A stretch of DNA of 64,000 bases from Rhodococcus sp. 06-235-1A. Lineage in GTDB: Bacteria; Actinomycetota; Actinomycetes; Mycobacteriales; Mycobacteriaceae. Positions 9,524 through 17,138 of this stretch are shown here, piece after piece (the stretch's first letter is position 1; each line of letters opens with the position of its first letter). Location of the stretch: contig NZ_NOYI01000002.1 in NCBI RefSeq assembly GCF_002258785.1, positions 334,787-398,786 of the forward strand, in the 5' to 3' direction. The notes below the pieces were generated by a model, which did not search any database, was not told the origin of the DNA, and worked only from the letters and a program-made list of their open reading frames with translations. The position numbers and the translations under genes are program-made.

Positions 9524-9760
9524 TTAGCTGCGGGACCGAGTGAACTCGCTCGAGCTCATCCCGAAGGACCGTCGAAACGTCGCCCGGTCGCCGAATCCGG
9601 ACCGTGCAGCGGCTTCGCTCGAACATCGGTGCTCGGTGAGTTCCTGCGCTGCCAGTTCCAGGCGGCACCGACGTAGGTGATGTGCGGGTGTCGCACCGTT
9701 CTCGGCGAAGATCGCCTGCAGGTAGCGAAGTGACATACCGTGAGCTCGCGATCGACGAGG
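9524..9760 (-). pseudogene. AraC-family regulator, C-terminal HTH remnant
   Basis: 'GMSLRYLQAIFAENGATPAHHLRRCRLELAAQELT' followed by 'SEAAARSGFGDRATFRRSFG' is the double helix-turn-helix of AraC/XylS regulators. The N-terminal sensor domain is missing: upstream sequence (above about 9760) does not continue the protein in any frame. Truncated remnant, probably not functional. Confidence 0.75.
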
Positions 9761-9839
9761 CGTTGTCTGGGGATCGTGTGCCCGGGTGAACACGTACGAG
9801 GAGATGGCAAGAACAGCCTTCTCCGATGCTCCGTGTCGG

Positions 9840-10109
9840 TGCTCGGACGGGAACGTCTCGCCGTGCCGACATCGGACCGACCTTTGGAGGCACCTGCCTT
9901 CACTGCCCGCTTCGCGTGGTCTCGATGCAGAACGGGCATTGCGTGGTCACCGCGACCCCGACAGCAATCAGCTCGCGGGTGGCGAGATCGAGGTTGCCGG
10001 TGTCCTTCTTGAACACGGCCTTGTCGAAGCCGAAGAACGCCGAGACCATCGCGGGGGCTGCTTCCTTGAGGTCGGCCATGAAGTGAGCTTCGTCGTGATG
10101 AGAATGCAT
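9840..10109 (-). pseudogene. carboxymuconolactone decarboxylase (AhpD-like), frameshifted
   Basis: ATG 10109 begins MHSHHDEAHFMADLKEAAPA, leading into 'FKKDTGNLDLATRELIAVGVAVTTQCPFCIETT', the CMD/AhpD fold with its CxxC redox pair. The expected continuation 'H-A-K-R-A-V-K-A-G-A-S-K' is present but in another frame, so one indel near 9905 breaks the gene; the C-terminal third is lost. It is next to, and co-directional with, the MarR regulator at 10181, which may once have controlled it. Confidence 0.75.
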
Positions 10110-10180
10110 GGGTCGATCCTTCCCGTTGATCCGCTGGTGGTGCGCCGTTCGCGGGATCGCGCACGGTGTGACCGGACGAG

Positions 10181-10630
10181 CTACTGCCCGCGGTCGGCAG
10201 CTCGTCCTGCCGCCCGCAGCATCTCGAGAGCGGAGCTCACTGCGCGAATGGTGTCGTCGTCGAGAACCGATCCGATTCGCCGATCGAGTTCGCGGTCGAA
10301 GACAACAGTTCCTGCCGCGAGGATCTCGCGGCCGGCCGGTGTCAGGGCGACGAGGGAGGAGCGCCGGTCGTCGGGGTTGGCGCGGCGGGCGCAGTAGCCC
10401 GCCGCTTCGATACGGTCGACGACCTTGCTGGTTCCCCCGACGGTGATGGCGAACTCGGCGGCGATGCCTTGGACCCGAGCTCCGTCGTCGTGGACGGAGA
10501 GAAATCGCAGGATCTCGAACCAGGTCAGGTGCAGGTCGCACTCGGCCCGCAGCGCGCCGTCGATCGCGTTCCACAGGTCGATCTCGTAGCGGACGATGTT
10601 GTCGAAGAGGGCTGTGTTGTCGTTCGTCAT
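10181..10630 (-). CDS. MarR-family transcriptional regulator
   Basis: A 149-residue winged-helix regulator. Order: dimerisation helix (NIVRYEIDLWNAIDGALRAE), HTH 'RVQGIAAEFAITVGGTSKVVDRIEAAGY', and the wing 'CARRANPDDRRSSLVALTPAGREIL', in which the D-x-R-S/R motif is the hallmark of MarR proteins. The start is ATG 10630. It heads a co-directional group with the broken CMD gene; the PPOX, SnoaL and VOC genes upstream run the same way. A ligand-responsive repressor role is expected for this family. Confidence 0.9.
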   Translation of the reverse strand: MTNDNTALFDNIVRYEIDLWNAIDGALRAECDLHLTWFEILRFLSVHDDGARVQGIAAEFAITVGGTSKVVDRIEAAGYCARRANPDDRRSSLVALTPAGREILAAGTVVFDRELDRRIGSVLDDDTIRAVSSALEMLRAAGRAADRGQ

Positions 10631-10688
10631 GGCCGTTCCGTGTGATGTGGGTGGATGTGCGGAGTGGGAGCGACGCCCGACGGTCGGG

Positions 10689-11114
10689 TCAGTCGGCGAC
10701 GCCGTCCAACGCTCTGACCTTGTCGGTTCGCCCGTGCACGGTGACGATGCCGGGTCCGCCGTTCCGCTCGGCGTACTCGTCGGCGCGATCGTCGCCCATG
10801 TACCGGGCGCCGAGCCTGCCCGCCCAGTGTCGAGCTTCAGCTGGGTCGTGGTCGATGCGTGCGGTGCCCTGGAACATGACGAACGAGTACGGAGGTCGGT
10901 CGTCGTCGACGACGAGCGCGAACCGGGGGTCGCGGGTTAGATTGCGGCCCTTCACGGAGGTCATCTCGGTCTGAAACACCAGCTCGTCTCCGTCGAGGAG
11001 GAACCACAGTGGTGCCACATGTGGGCTGCCATCTATTCGGACGGTGGCCAGTTTCCCGGTGTGCGTTCCAGCCGAGACGAACGCGCGCCACTGGTCCTCG
11101 GTCATGATGGGCAT
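10689..11114 (-). CDS. PPOX-class flavin/F420-dependent oxidoreductase
   Basis: A 141-residue split-barrel protein of the pyridoxamine 5'-phosphate oxidase-like family; actinobacterial members of this size commonly bind F420 or FMN. Visible: 'TGKLATVRIDGSPHVAPLWFLLDGDELVFQT', 'KGRNLTRDPRFALVVDDD' and 'GTARIDHD', in the usual order. The start at 11114 (MPIMTEDQW) has an alternative Met three codons later. Cofactor and substrate cannot be told from sequence. It is adjacent to the MarR gene and two other small catabolic-type genes on the same strand. Confidence 0.87.
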   Translation of the reverse strand: MPIMTEDQWRAFVSAGTHTGKLATVRIDGSPHVAPLWFLLDGDELVFQTEMTSVKGRNLTRDPRFALVVDDDRPPYSFVMFQGTARIDHDPAEARHWAGRLGARYMGDDRADEYAERNGGPGIVTVHGRTDKVRALDGVAD

Positions 11115-11171
11115 GGTGCGGTGATCCTGTCGTCGCGCGGAGGGTGGTTGTGTTCTGCCCGGGTGAGGTAC

Positions 11172-11564
11172 TCAGCTCCCCCAGAATGCGTCCTCGGCGG
11201 CGGCGTCGGCGGAGAACAACCACATCTCGACGATCTTGCCGTCGGTCACGCGCAGCAAATCGACCCCGTCCATGGCCATGCTCTGCTCACCGCGGCGGCC
11301 GGAGAAGTGGATCGACGCGGCGACCAGATCACCGTTGTCCATGTACGAGTGGACTGTGTCGATGGCGAAGGTGCCGGCGCTGGCTTCCATCATCGCTCCA
11401 AGGAGCGCAAAGACGGCGTCACGGCCGGTGTGGTCGCCGGAGAAGCGGTGCGAGCCCGGCTGGTGCCAGACGATGTCCTCGGCCAGCAACTCGCCGAGTG
11501 TGTTCATGTCGCCGGTCTGGACGGCGGTGAAGTAGGTGCGGGCGAGATCGGTGGTGGCGCTCAT
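11172..11564 (-). CDS. SnoaL/NTF2-like nuclear transport factor 2 family protein
   Basis: A 130-residue cone-shaped alpha+beta protein of the SnoaL-like class. 'YFTAVQTGDMNTLGELLAEDIVWHQPGSHRFSGDHTGRDAV' is the classic N-terminal pattern with the W-H pocket, and 'DGVDLLRVTDGKIVEMWLFS' the C-terminal strand pair. Such proteins are small isomerases, hydrolases or ligand binders. Its position between PPOX and VOC genes suggests a shared, MarR-controlled detoxification unit, but the substrate is unknown. Confidence 0.87.
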   Translation of the reverse strand: MSATTDLARTYFTAVQTGDMNTLGELLAEDIVWHQPGSHRFSGDHTGRDAVFALLGAMMEASAGTFAIDTVHSYMDNGDLVAASIHFSGRRGEQSMAMDGVDLLRVTDGKIVEMWLFSADAAAEDAFWGS

Positions 11565-11616
11565 GAGTGGGTGTCCTTCATTTGGGGGGTCGGAGGGTGA
11601 AGTGGTGCGCGTGCGG

Positions 11617-12012
11617 TCAGTTCGTCGGTGCGGGTGCGGAGAAGATTCCGAAGTGGTTGCCGGTGCTGTCGCGCAGTCGGGCGAACGTGACGCCGGAGGC
11701 GTCCGTCAGCGGCTCCATCAGGACCTCCGCACCGAGTGCGGTCGTGCGGGCGATGGTGTCGGCGACGTCGGCGACGTCGGCGACGAGCACGTAGAAGATC
11801 GCGTAGTCGGCGAAGGTGCCGTCGGATTCGAAGATGCCGCCGCCGGGTCGAGGAGCGCCCGGGGTGATCGCGGCGTGGTAGTTCACGCCGGGGAGATCGT
11901 GGTTGGGGGTGAAGTTCCAGTCGAAGAGCTGGCTGTAGAAGCTCTGGATCTCCTCGGGCTTGTCGGAGCCGAATTCGAACCAGGCCACGGAGTTCAGGGC
12001 GGGAGCAGTCAT
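11617..12012 (-). CDS. VOC family (glyoxalase/bleomycin-resistance fold) protein
   Basis: A 131-residue protein with the paired beta-alpha-beta-beta-beta modules of the vicinal oxygen chelate fold: 'SVAWFEFGSDKPEEIQSFYSQLFDWNF' opens module one, and 'GAEVLMEPLTDASGVTFARLRDSTGNHFGIF' closes module two with the usual 'D-x-x-G-N-x-x-G'. The start is ATG 12012. A short in-frame triplication (VADVADVAD) at about residues 78-84 comes from tandem GTCGGCGAC-like units in the DNA. It is divergent from the UvrA2-like gene. Could act in glyoxalase-type detoxification or antibiotic binding. Confidence 0.87.
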   Translation of the reverse strand: MTAPALNSVAWFEFGSDKPEEIQSFYSQLFDWNFTPNHDLPGVNYHAAITPGAPRPGGGIFESDGTFADYAIFYVLVADVADVADTIARTTALGAEVLMEPLTDASGVTFARLRDSTGNHFGIFSAPAPTN

Positions 12013-12181
12013 GATGGGCGACCTTCGCGTCGTCGGGGTGGATGGCCCCGCGGTGGGGCCGTGCAACCATCGTGACATATAGCTTCCATGGAAGCAACTT
12101 CCATGTATGTGTAATCTGGCTTCGAGTCGGTTGCCCCAGCCGGTCCGCCACCGCACTGCATCACCCGATCGAGGAGAACCG

Positions 12182-14830
12182 ATGACGCACGACGAGATCC
12201 CCACGACCACCGTGCGCCCGAGCGACGGAGTGCTCGCTCGGCGGGATCCCGCCGCGGCGCACGAGCAGCCCGCGGCGATCGAGGTGCGCGGCGCGAAGGT
12301 CCACAATCTCGCCGACGTCGATGTATCGATACCCCTGCACACGCTGGTGGCAGTGGCGGGGGTGTCGGGGTCGGGAAAGTCGTCGTTGGCGATGGGGGTT
12401 CTGTACGCGGAGGGCTCACGCCGCTACATCGAGGCGCTCTCGACCTACACGCGCCGCCGCATGTCGCAGTCCGCTCGCGCCGCCGTCGACAGCGTCGAGT
12501 ACGTGCCGGCCGCACTGGCCCTGCGCCAGCGACCCGGAGTGCCCGGCGTGCGCAGCACCTTCGGCACGTCGACCGAGTTACTCAACGTCCTGCGATTGAT
12601 GTTCTCGCGGTTGGGTTCTCATTGTTGTCCGAACGGTCACCGACTCGATCCCACGGTCGAGGTCGCGCTCGACCACGACCTGACGTGCCCGGTCTGCGGA
12701 GCCACGTTTTACCCTCCGGGCGCCGAGTCGCTCGCCTTCAACTCCGACGGCGCCTGCCCTCGGTGTTCGGGTAACGGCGTGGTGCGCGAGGTGGACGAGC
12801 GCATGCTGGTGCCCGATCCGAGCCTGAGCATCGACGCCGGTGCGGTGGCTCCCTGGTCGATGTTCGGTCTCACGGTGATGCCTCGCGTCGTCGCCGAGAT
12901 GGGCGTACGCACCGATGTGCCCTACGAGGAACTGCGCGCCGAGGAGCGCGACATCGTCATGCACGGCCCGGAGGAGAAGCGGCACATCACCGTCCCCACC
13001 AAGAACGGCAAGCTGTTCGAGATGGACTTCACCTACCGCAACGCCGTACGCGCGGTGGAGGAAGCGATGAACAAGGCGACGAGCGAGAAGGGGCTGAGCC
13101 GTGTCGACCGTTACATCAGCACCCACCCCTGCCCCAGTTGCCACGGCGTCCGTCTCAGCGACTCGGCCCTCCGATCGCACATCGGCGGCATCGATCTCGG
13201 CCAGGCCACCGCCAAGACGCTCGACGACCTCACCGGCTGGGTCACCACCATCGAGACGTCCCTGCCCGCGGACATGACGCAGATGGCGCGCAACCTCGTC
13301 GACACTCTGCTCGAGATGGCCCGGCGCCTCGTCGGACTCGGCCTGGGCTATCTGACACTCGACCGCGGCAGTGCCACCCTCTCCACAGGCGAACGTCAAC
13401 GCGTCCAACTTGCGCGCGCGGTGCGAAACAGAACCACCGGAGTGCTCTACGTGTTGGACGAACCGTCCATCGGACTCCACCCGTCCAACGTCGACGCCCT
13501 TCTCGACATCATGCGAGACCTCCTACTGGACGGGAACTCCGTGGTGTGTGTCGACCACGACGTCCAGGTCCTACGCGACGCCGACTGGATCGTCGAGATG
13601 GGTCCCGGCGCGGGCAGAGACGGCGGACACGTGGTGGCGACCGGCACCCCCGCCGACCTGGGAGACGATCCGGCCTCCCGGCTCGGCGGCTTCCTCGTCG
13701 GTCGAGAAGGCATCGTCGTGCGCGATCGAGCCCCGTCCGATCAGATGTTCGCCCGCGGACAGATTCACCTGACCACCCATCCCCTGCACACCGTTCGCGC
13801 GCTTACAGTGGACATTCCGTCGGGACGCATCACCGCGGTGACCGGCGTCTCCGGGTCCGGCAAGACCACGATGGTTCTCGACAGCCTGGTGCCCGCACTG
13901 ATCGCTCGCGGCGCCGGCGGTCGCCCACCCGCACACGTCTCAGCGTTCGACGCACCGGGCATCACGCGCGTCAACGTGGTCGACGCGACCCCCATCGGAG
14001 TCAACGTGCGCTCCACCGTCGCCACGTACAGCGGGGTCCTCGACGACCTACGCCGCGCCTTCGCGTCCACGCCGGTGGCCGCGGAGTTCGGTCTCACGGC
14101 CGCCGACTTCTCGTACAACACAGGGTCCCTGCGCTGCCCGCGGTGCGAAGGAACAGGCCAGATCTCACTCGACGTGCAGTTCCTGCCGGACGTCGATATC
14201 GACTGCCCCGACTGCTCCGGCACGCGCTACTCCCCGGCCGCCCACGAGATCCGCCGACCTGTCCAGAAGGCCTCCGGTCCACCGGACATCTCACTTCCGG
14301 ATCTGCTCTCCTGCACGGTGACCGAGGCGCTCGAGCTCACCACCGATCTTCGGCGCGTCCACACCCGCCTGCAGACCCTCGTCGACCTCGGGTTGGGTTA
14401 CCTCACCCTCGGCGAGGCCACACCCGCCCTCTCCGGCGGCGAGGCACAGCGCCTCAAATTGGCGACCGAACTACGTCGCGACCAAGCCGACACCCTCTTC
14501 GTCTTCGACGAACCCAGCGTCGGGCTGCACCCACTCGACGTCCGCACACTGCTGACCGTCATCGACCGCCTCAACGACAACGGCGCCACCGTCGTCGTCA
14601 TCGAACATGACCTCGACATGATCGCCAACGCCGACCACATCATCGACATGGGCCCCGGCGGCGGTGACGCCGGCGGACGCATCGTCGCCACCGGCACACC
14701 CGACAACATCGCCGCCGACCCCGCCAGCATCACCGGCCGCTACCTCCACGAGCACCTACGAGTCGGAGTCGCGAACACCGACCCCCATGGTGCGGACCCG
14801 GCCGACCCCGTCAGGTGCCGGCGGCGGTGA
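12182..14830 (+). CDS. UvrA2-like ABC-type excinuclease subunit paralogue
   Basis: An 882-residue protein with two ABC ATPase heads: Walker A 'GVSGSGKSS' near residue 62 and 'GVSGSGKTT' near 558, signature 'LSTGERQRVQLA' (head 1, Thr replacing the usual Gly) and 'LSGGEAQRLKLA' (head 2), each followed by 'DEPSxGLHP'. Zinc-finger pairs CPVC/CPRC and CPRC/CPDC are present. Between the first Walker A and the first zinc module the ~130-residue UvrB-binding domain of true UvrA is absent; 'RLGSHCCPNGHRLDP' leads almost directly into 'CPVCGATFYP'. This is the hallmark of class II UvrA, linked to drug tolerance. The start at ATG 12182 is preceded by GAGGAG. Confidence 0.88.
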   Translation: MTHDEIPTTTVRPSDGVLARRDPAAAHEQPAAIEVRGAKVHNLADVDVSIPLHTLVAVAGVSGSGKSSLAMGVLYAEGSRRYIEALSTYTRRRMSQSARAAVDSVEYVPAALALRQRPGVPGVRSTFGTSTELLNVLRLMFSRLGSHCCPNGHRLDPTVEVALDHDLTCPVCGATFYPPGAESLAFNSDGACPRCSGNGVVREVDERMLVPDPSLSIDAGAVAPWSMFGLTVMPRVVAEMGVRTDVPYEELRAEERDIVMHGPEEKRHITVPTKNGKLFEMDFTYRNAVRAVEEAMNKATSEKGLSRVDRYISTHPCPSCHGVRLSDSALRSHIGGIDLGQATAKTLDDLTGWVTTIETSLPADMTQMARNLVDTLLEMARRLVGLGLGYLTLDRGSATLSTGERQRVQLARAVRNRTTGVLYVLDEPSIGLHPSNVDALLDIMRDLLLDGNSVVCVDHDVQVLRDADWIVEMGPGAGRDGGHVVATGTPADLGDDPASRLGGFLVGREGIVVRDRAPSDQMFARGQIHLTTHPLHTVRALTVDIPSGRITAVTGVSGSGKTTMVLDSLVPALIARGAGGRPPAHVSAFDAPGITRVNVVDATPIGVNVRSTVATYSGVLDDLRRAFASTPVAAEFGLTAADFSYNTGSLRCPRCEGTGQISLDVQFLPDVDIDCPDCSGTRYSPAAHEIRRPVQKASGPPDISLPDLLSCTVTEALELTTDLRRVHTRLQTLVDLGLGYLTLGEATPALSGGEAQRLKLATELRRDQADTLFVFDEPSVGLHPLDVRTLLTVIDRLNDNGATVVVIEHDLDMIANADHIIDMGPGGGDAGGRIVATGTPDNIAADPASITGRYLHEHLRVGVANTDPHGADPADPVRCRRR

Positions 14831-15562
14831 GGTGGTCTCGGCAGTCGATGTACTCGAGATAGGCATTGCCGGTGATGGGTTCACCACGAAACGTGCCGCG
14901 GTAGCGGTGGTTGCCGACGTAGCCTGCTCCGAGGCCGTAGGTGAGGTCGGTGGCGGTGTCGATGGAGATGATTCGCTCGCCGGTGGCAGGATCGGTCAGA
15001 CTCACGTCATCGTCGCAGGCAGACGCATGATTCGTCACGTGGGGGCGCGCCGCGGCTCGGGTTCGTGTGCGGTGACCTTGAAGTCGACGCTGACTGTGTG
15101 GGCCGAGCCGTGTCCGTCGACGGACCGGATGTAACAGCTTCCTCGACGACGTCGGCCGGTCCGAGCACCTCACCAACAGAACCTGGGTCGTGTCGTCGAT
15201 GTTGAGGACTGGACGAAGAACTGCCGGGAGGTCATCGCCGCCGTGGCCGAGGCGGTGTACACGGTGTCGCACGGTGTGGTCGCGATGGCCTGGTCGTTGG
15301 CGAACATCGTCACGCCCGGTGTGCCGACGATCGACATCACACCGAACGAGCGATGCGGATCAGGGAGGTCGGGAACCATCACCCCGCAGTGCACCCAACT
15401 CCGCCCGCGACCCGAGGGAGGGGACGCACCGGCGTCTCGGCGTCGAACGGGCGGGCGTTCAGCGAGCGGGTCCGGTTCACCAGCGGCACAACTCCGTCCA
15501 CCGCAGCCCGCACATGATCCATCGACATGATCGCCACAGCGATAGCCTTTCCTCGACCGCGC
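14816..15562 (-). pseudogene. multiply frameshifted remnant, DUF6670-like (tentative)
   Basis: Minus-strand fragments in different frames line up as one former protein: 'MSMDHVRAAVDGVVPLVNRT' from about 15530, then 'GVMVPDLPDPHRSFGVMSIVGTPG', then 'SVDFKVTAHEPEPRRAP', then 'LTYGLGAGYVGNHRYRGTFRGEPITG' and 'AYLEYIDCR' near the end. The order and spacing suit the large uncharacterised actinobacterial family I know as DUF6670, with internal deletion. At least three frame changes rule out a working product. Family name given from memory. Confidence 0.6.
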
Positions 15563-15662
15563 TCCGCTTCGCCCGAGGCGGGCGCTCATCTTCGCACCAC
15601 ACCTGATACCTCGAATAATACTAACCCTGCCGGCCATCCGGTCATTGGTTGTCGCGCTTCAT

Positions 15663-15734
15663 CCACCTCGCACGCACCGTGCCGGGTGAGGGCAGGGACG
15701 GTCGCGACCACCCGGCACGGTACGTGCGAGGTGG
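15663..15734. repeat. long near-perfect inverted repeat (26-bp arms)
   Basis: Arms 15663-15688 and 15709-15734 are reverse complements over 26 bp with a single mismatch, around a 20-base loop. No T-run follows on either side, so it is not a standard terminator. It lies between the decayed DUF6670-like gene and the promoter region of the lipoprotein gene. It may be a mobile REP/MITE-like hairpin or a bidirectional stop. Confidence 0.85.
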
Positions 15735-15850
15735 GGACGGTCACACAGAATCGGATCGAGTGCACAGCCCACACCGTTACGAGCGGAAAGTTGTCCGTCC
15801 GTTGACAATTCCCTGGCACTGCACTGGCAATCGAATCGCGATGCTTGATC

Positions 15851-15875
15851 TGTCACCGAAAGTGGTTCGGTGACA
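15851..15875 (+). promoter_or_regulatory. perfect 10-bp inverted repeat upstream of the lipoprotein gene
   Basis: TGTCACCGAA and TTCGGTGACA flank a 5-base spacer, 20 bases before the ATG at 15896. It suits an operator for a dimeric regulator, for example the response regulator encoded two genes downstream, or a 5'-UTR hairpin. One half-site with the same flank (GGTTCGGTGACAA) recurs near 19490. Confidence 0.5.
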
Positions 15876-15895
15876 ATAGATCGAGAGGTAAGACC

Positions 15896-16429
15896 ATGCG
15901 CACCAAGACCGTCGTCCGCGCCACCTCCGTCGCTGCCGTCGCCGCAGCCGCTGTCGCACTGTCGGCATGCAGCACCGGACAGGCATCCACGCCCGTTGCA
16001 GCCGACACTGACACCGCCGCAGGTGCCAACGCCTCCGTCGACGCGGGCGGCGAACTCACCCTCGACCGCATCGAGAAGCAATTCGACACCTGGCTCGACA
16101 CCGTCGCGCAGGGCGACCCGCAGGCGATCAACGCTCTTTACCGAGAGGACGCAGTGCTTCTTCCGACGTTGTGGGCCGGTGTGTTCGACAGCCCGGACGA
16201 ACGTCTGGCCTACTTCACCGACTTCGTCAGCAAGAAGCCGACGGGAGCGATAGACGAGTCCGTGCCGCAGTTGCTCAGTCCCACGTCGGGATCGCTGTCG
16301 GGTCTGTACACGTTCACCATGGGCGAGTCCGGGCAGAATGTACCGGCACGCTTCACCTTCGTGTTCGAACTCGAGGACGACGGGGACGTCGTGATCGTCG
16401 ACCACCATTCCTCGAAGCTGCCCGACTGA
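15896..16429 (+). CDS. secreted lipoprotein with SnoaL/SgcJ-like domain
   Basis: A 177-residue protein. The first ~25 residues form a lipoprotein signal: basic start (MRTKTVVRATS), Ala/Val-rich core and the lipobox V-A-L-S-A-C, so the mature protein would be attached to the outer face of the membrane. After a low-complexity linker, 'QFDTWLDTVAQGDPQAINALYREDAVLLPT' is the entry motif of SgcJ/EcaC-type NTF2-like domains, here about 115 residues long. It lies 43 bp upstream of a two-component system in the same direction and might be a sensed or accessory component. An inverted repeat lies just before the start. Ligand unknown. Confidence 0.85.
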   Translation: MRTKTVVRATSVAAVAAAAVALSACSTGQASTPVAADTDTAAGANASVDAGGELTLDRIEKQFDTWLDTVAQGDPQAINALYREDAVLLPTLWAGVFDSPDERLAYFTDFVSKKPTGAIDESVPQLLSPTSGSLSGLYTFTMGESGQNVPARFTFVFELEDDGDVVIVDHHSSKLPD

Positions 16430-16472
16430 TCCACCGACCACGGCGCACACCGCTGGGATGGGACCATGACCC

Positions 16473-17138
16473 GTGCGAGTACTCCTGGTCGAAGACGACC
16501 CGTCGATCTCCGACCCACTTACCTCGGGTCTGCGGCGGTACGGCTACGAGGTGCAGTTGGTGACGACGGGGGCTGACGCACTCGCGGCTCCGCTGCCCGA
16601 CGTGATCCTGCTCGATCTCGGCTTGCCCGACATGGATGGGCTCGACGTCTGCCGTGAAATCCGCAGGAGCTCGTCGGTGCCCATCGTCGTCATCACAGCC
16701 CGAGACGACGAGATCGACACCGTGGCCGGTCTGGAGGTGGGCGCGGACGACTACGTCAGTAAGCCGTTCGGGGTGCGCGAGATCATCGCCCGGATCCGAG
16801 CAGTGATGCGGCGGGCGGGTTCGAGTACGGGGGCGGAGGCATCGACTCCGCATCCGCAGCAGCTCGGCCCGATCACGCTCGACCGGGTCGCTCGACGGGT
16901 GAGTGCACACGGCGTCGAGGTCGCACTCGCGCCGAAAGAGTTCGACCTCCTCGCTCACCTTGCCGAGTCACCCGGCGCGGTGTTCACCCGTGAGCAATTG
17001 ATGGAGGCGGTGTGGGACGAACACTGGTTCGGCCCTACAAGAACGCTGGACGTGCACGTTGCCGCCTTGCGACAAAAGTTCGGTAACGCGCTCGTCCTGA
17101 CGACGGTGCGCGGCGTCGGTTTCCGGTTGGAGGTCTGA
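16473..17138 (+). CDS. OmpR/PhoB-family response regulator
   Basis: 221 residues. Receiver domain: acidic pocket 'VEDDPS' near residue 7, phosphoacceptor Asp in 'VILLDLGLPDMDGL' near 50, Thr/Lys switch residues in 'VITARDD' and 'YVSKPF'. Winged-helix DNA-binding domain from about 125: 'LAPKEFDLLAHLAESPGAVFTREQLMEAVWDEHW' and 'TLDVHVAALRQKFG'. The start is GTG 16473. The stop overlaps the kinase start in TGATG, so the two are translated together. Target genes are unknown; the inverted repeat at 15851 is a candidate site. Confidence 0.95.
   Translation: MRVLLVEDDPSISDPLTSGLRRYGYEVQLVTTGADALAAPLPDVILLDLGLPDMDGLDVCREIRRSSSVPIVVITARDDEIDTVAGLEVGADDYVSKPFGVREIIARIRAVMRRAGSSTGAEASTPHPQQLGPITLDRVARRVSAHGVEVALAPKEFDLLAHLAESPGAVFTREQLMEAVWDEHWFGPTRTLDVHVAALRQKFGNALVLTTVRGVGFRLEV

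Noticed and set aside
15659..16450. 263-codon minus-strand frame across the hairpin and lipoprotein gene
   Set aside because: It is the shadow of the plus-strand lipoprotein gene, which has a signal peptide, lipobox and known domain.
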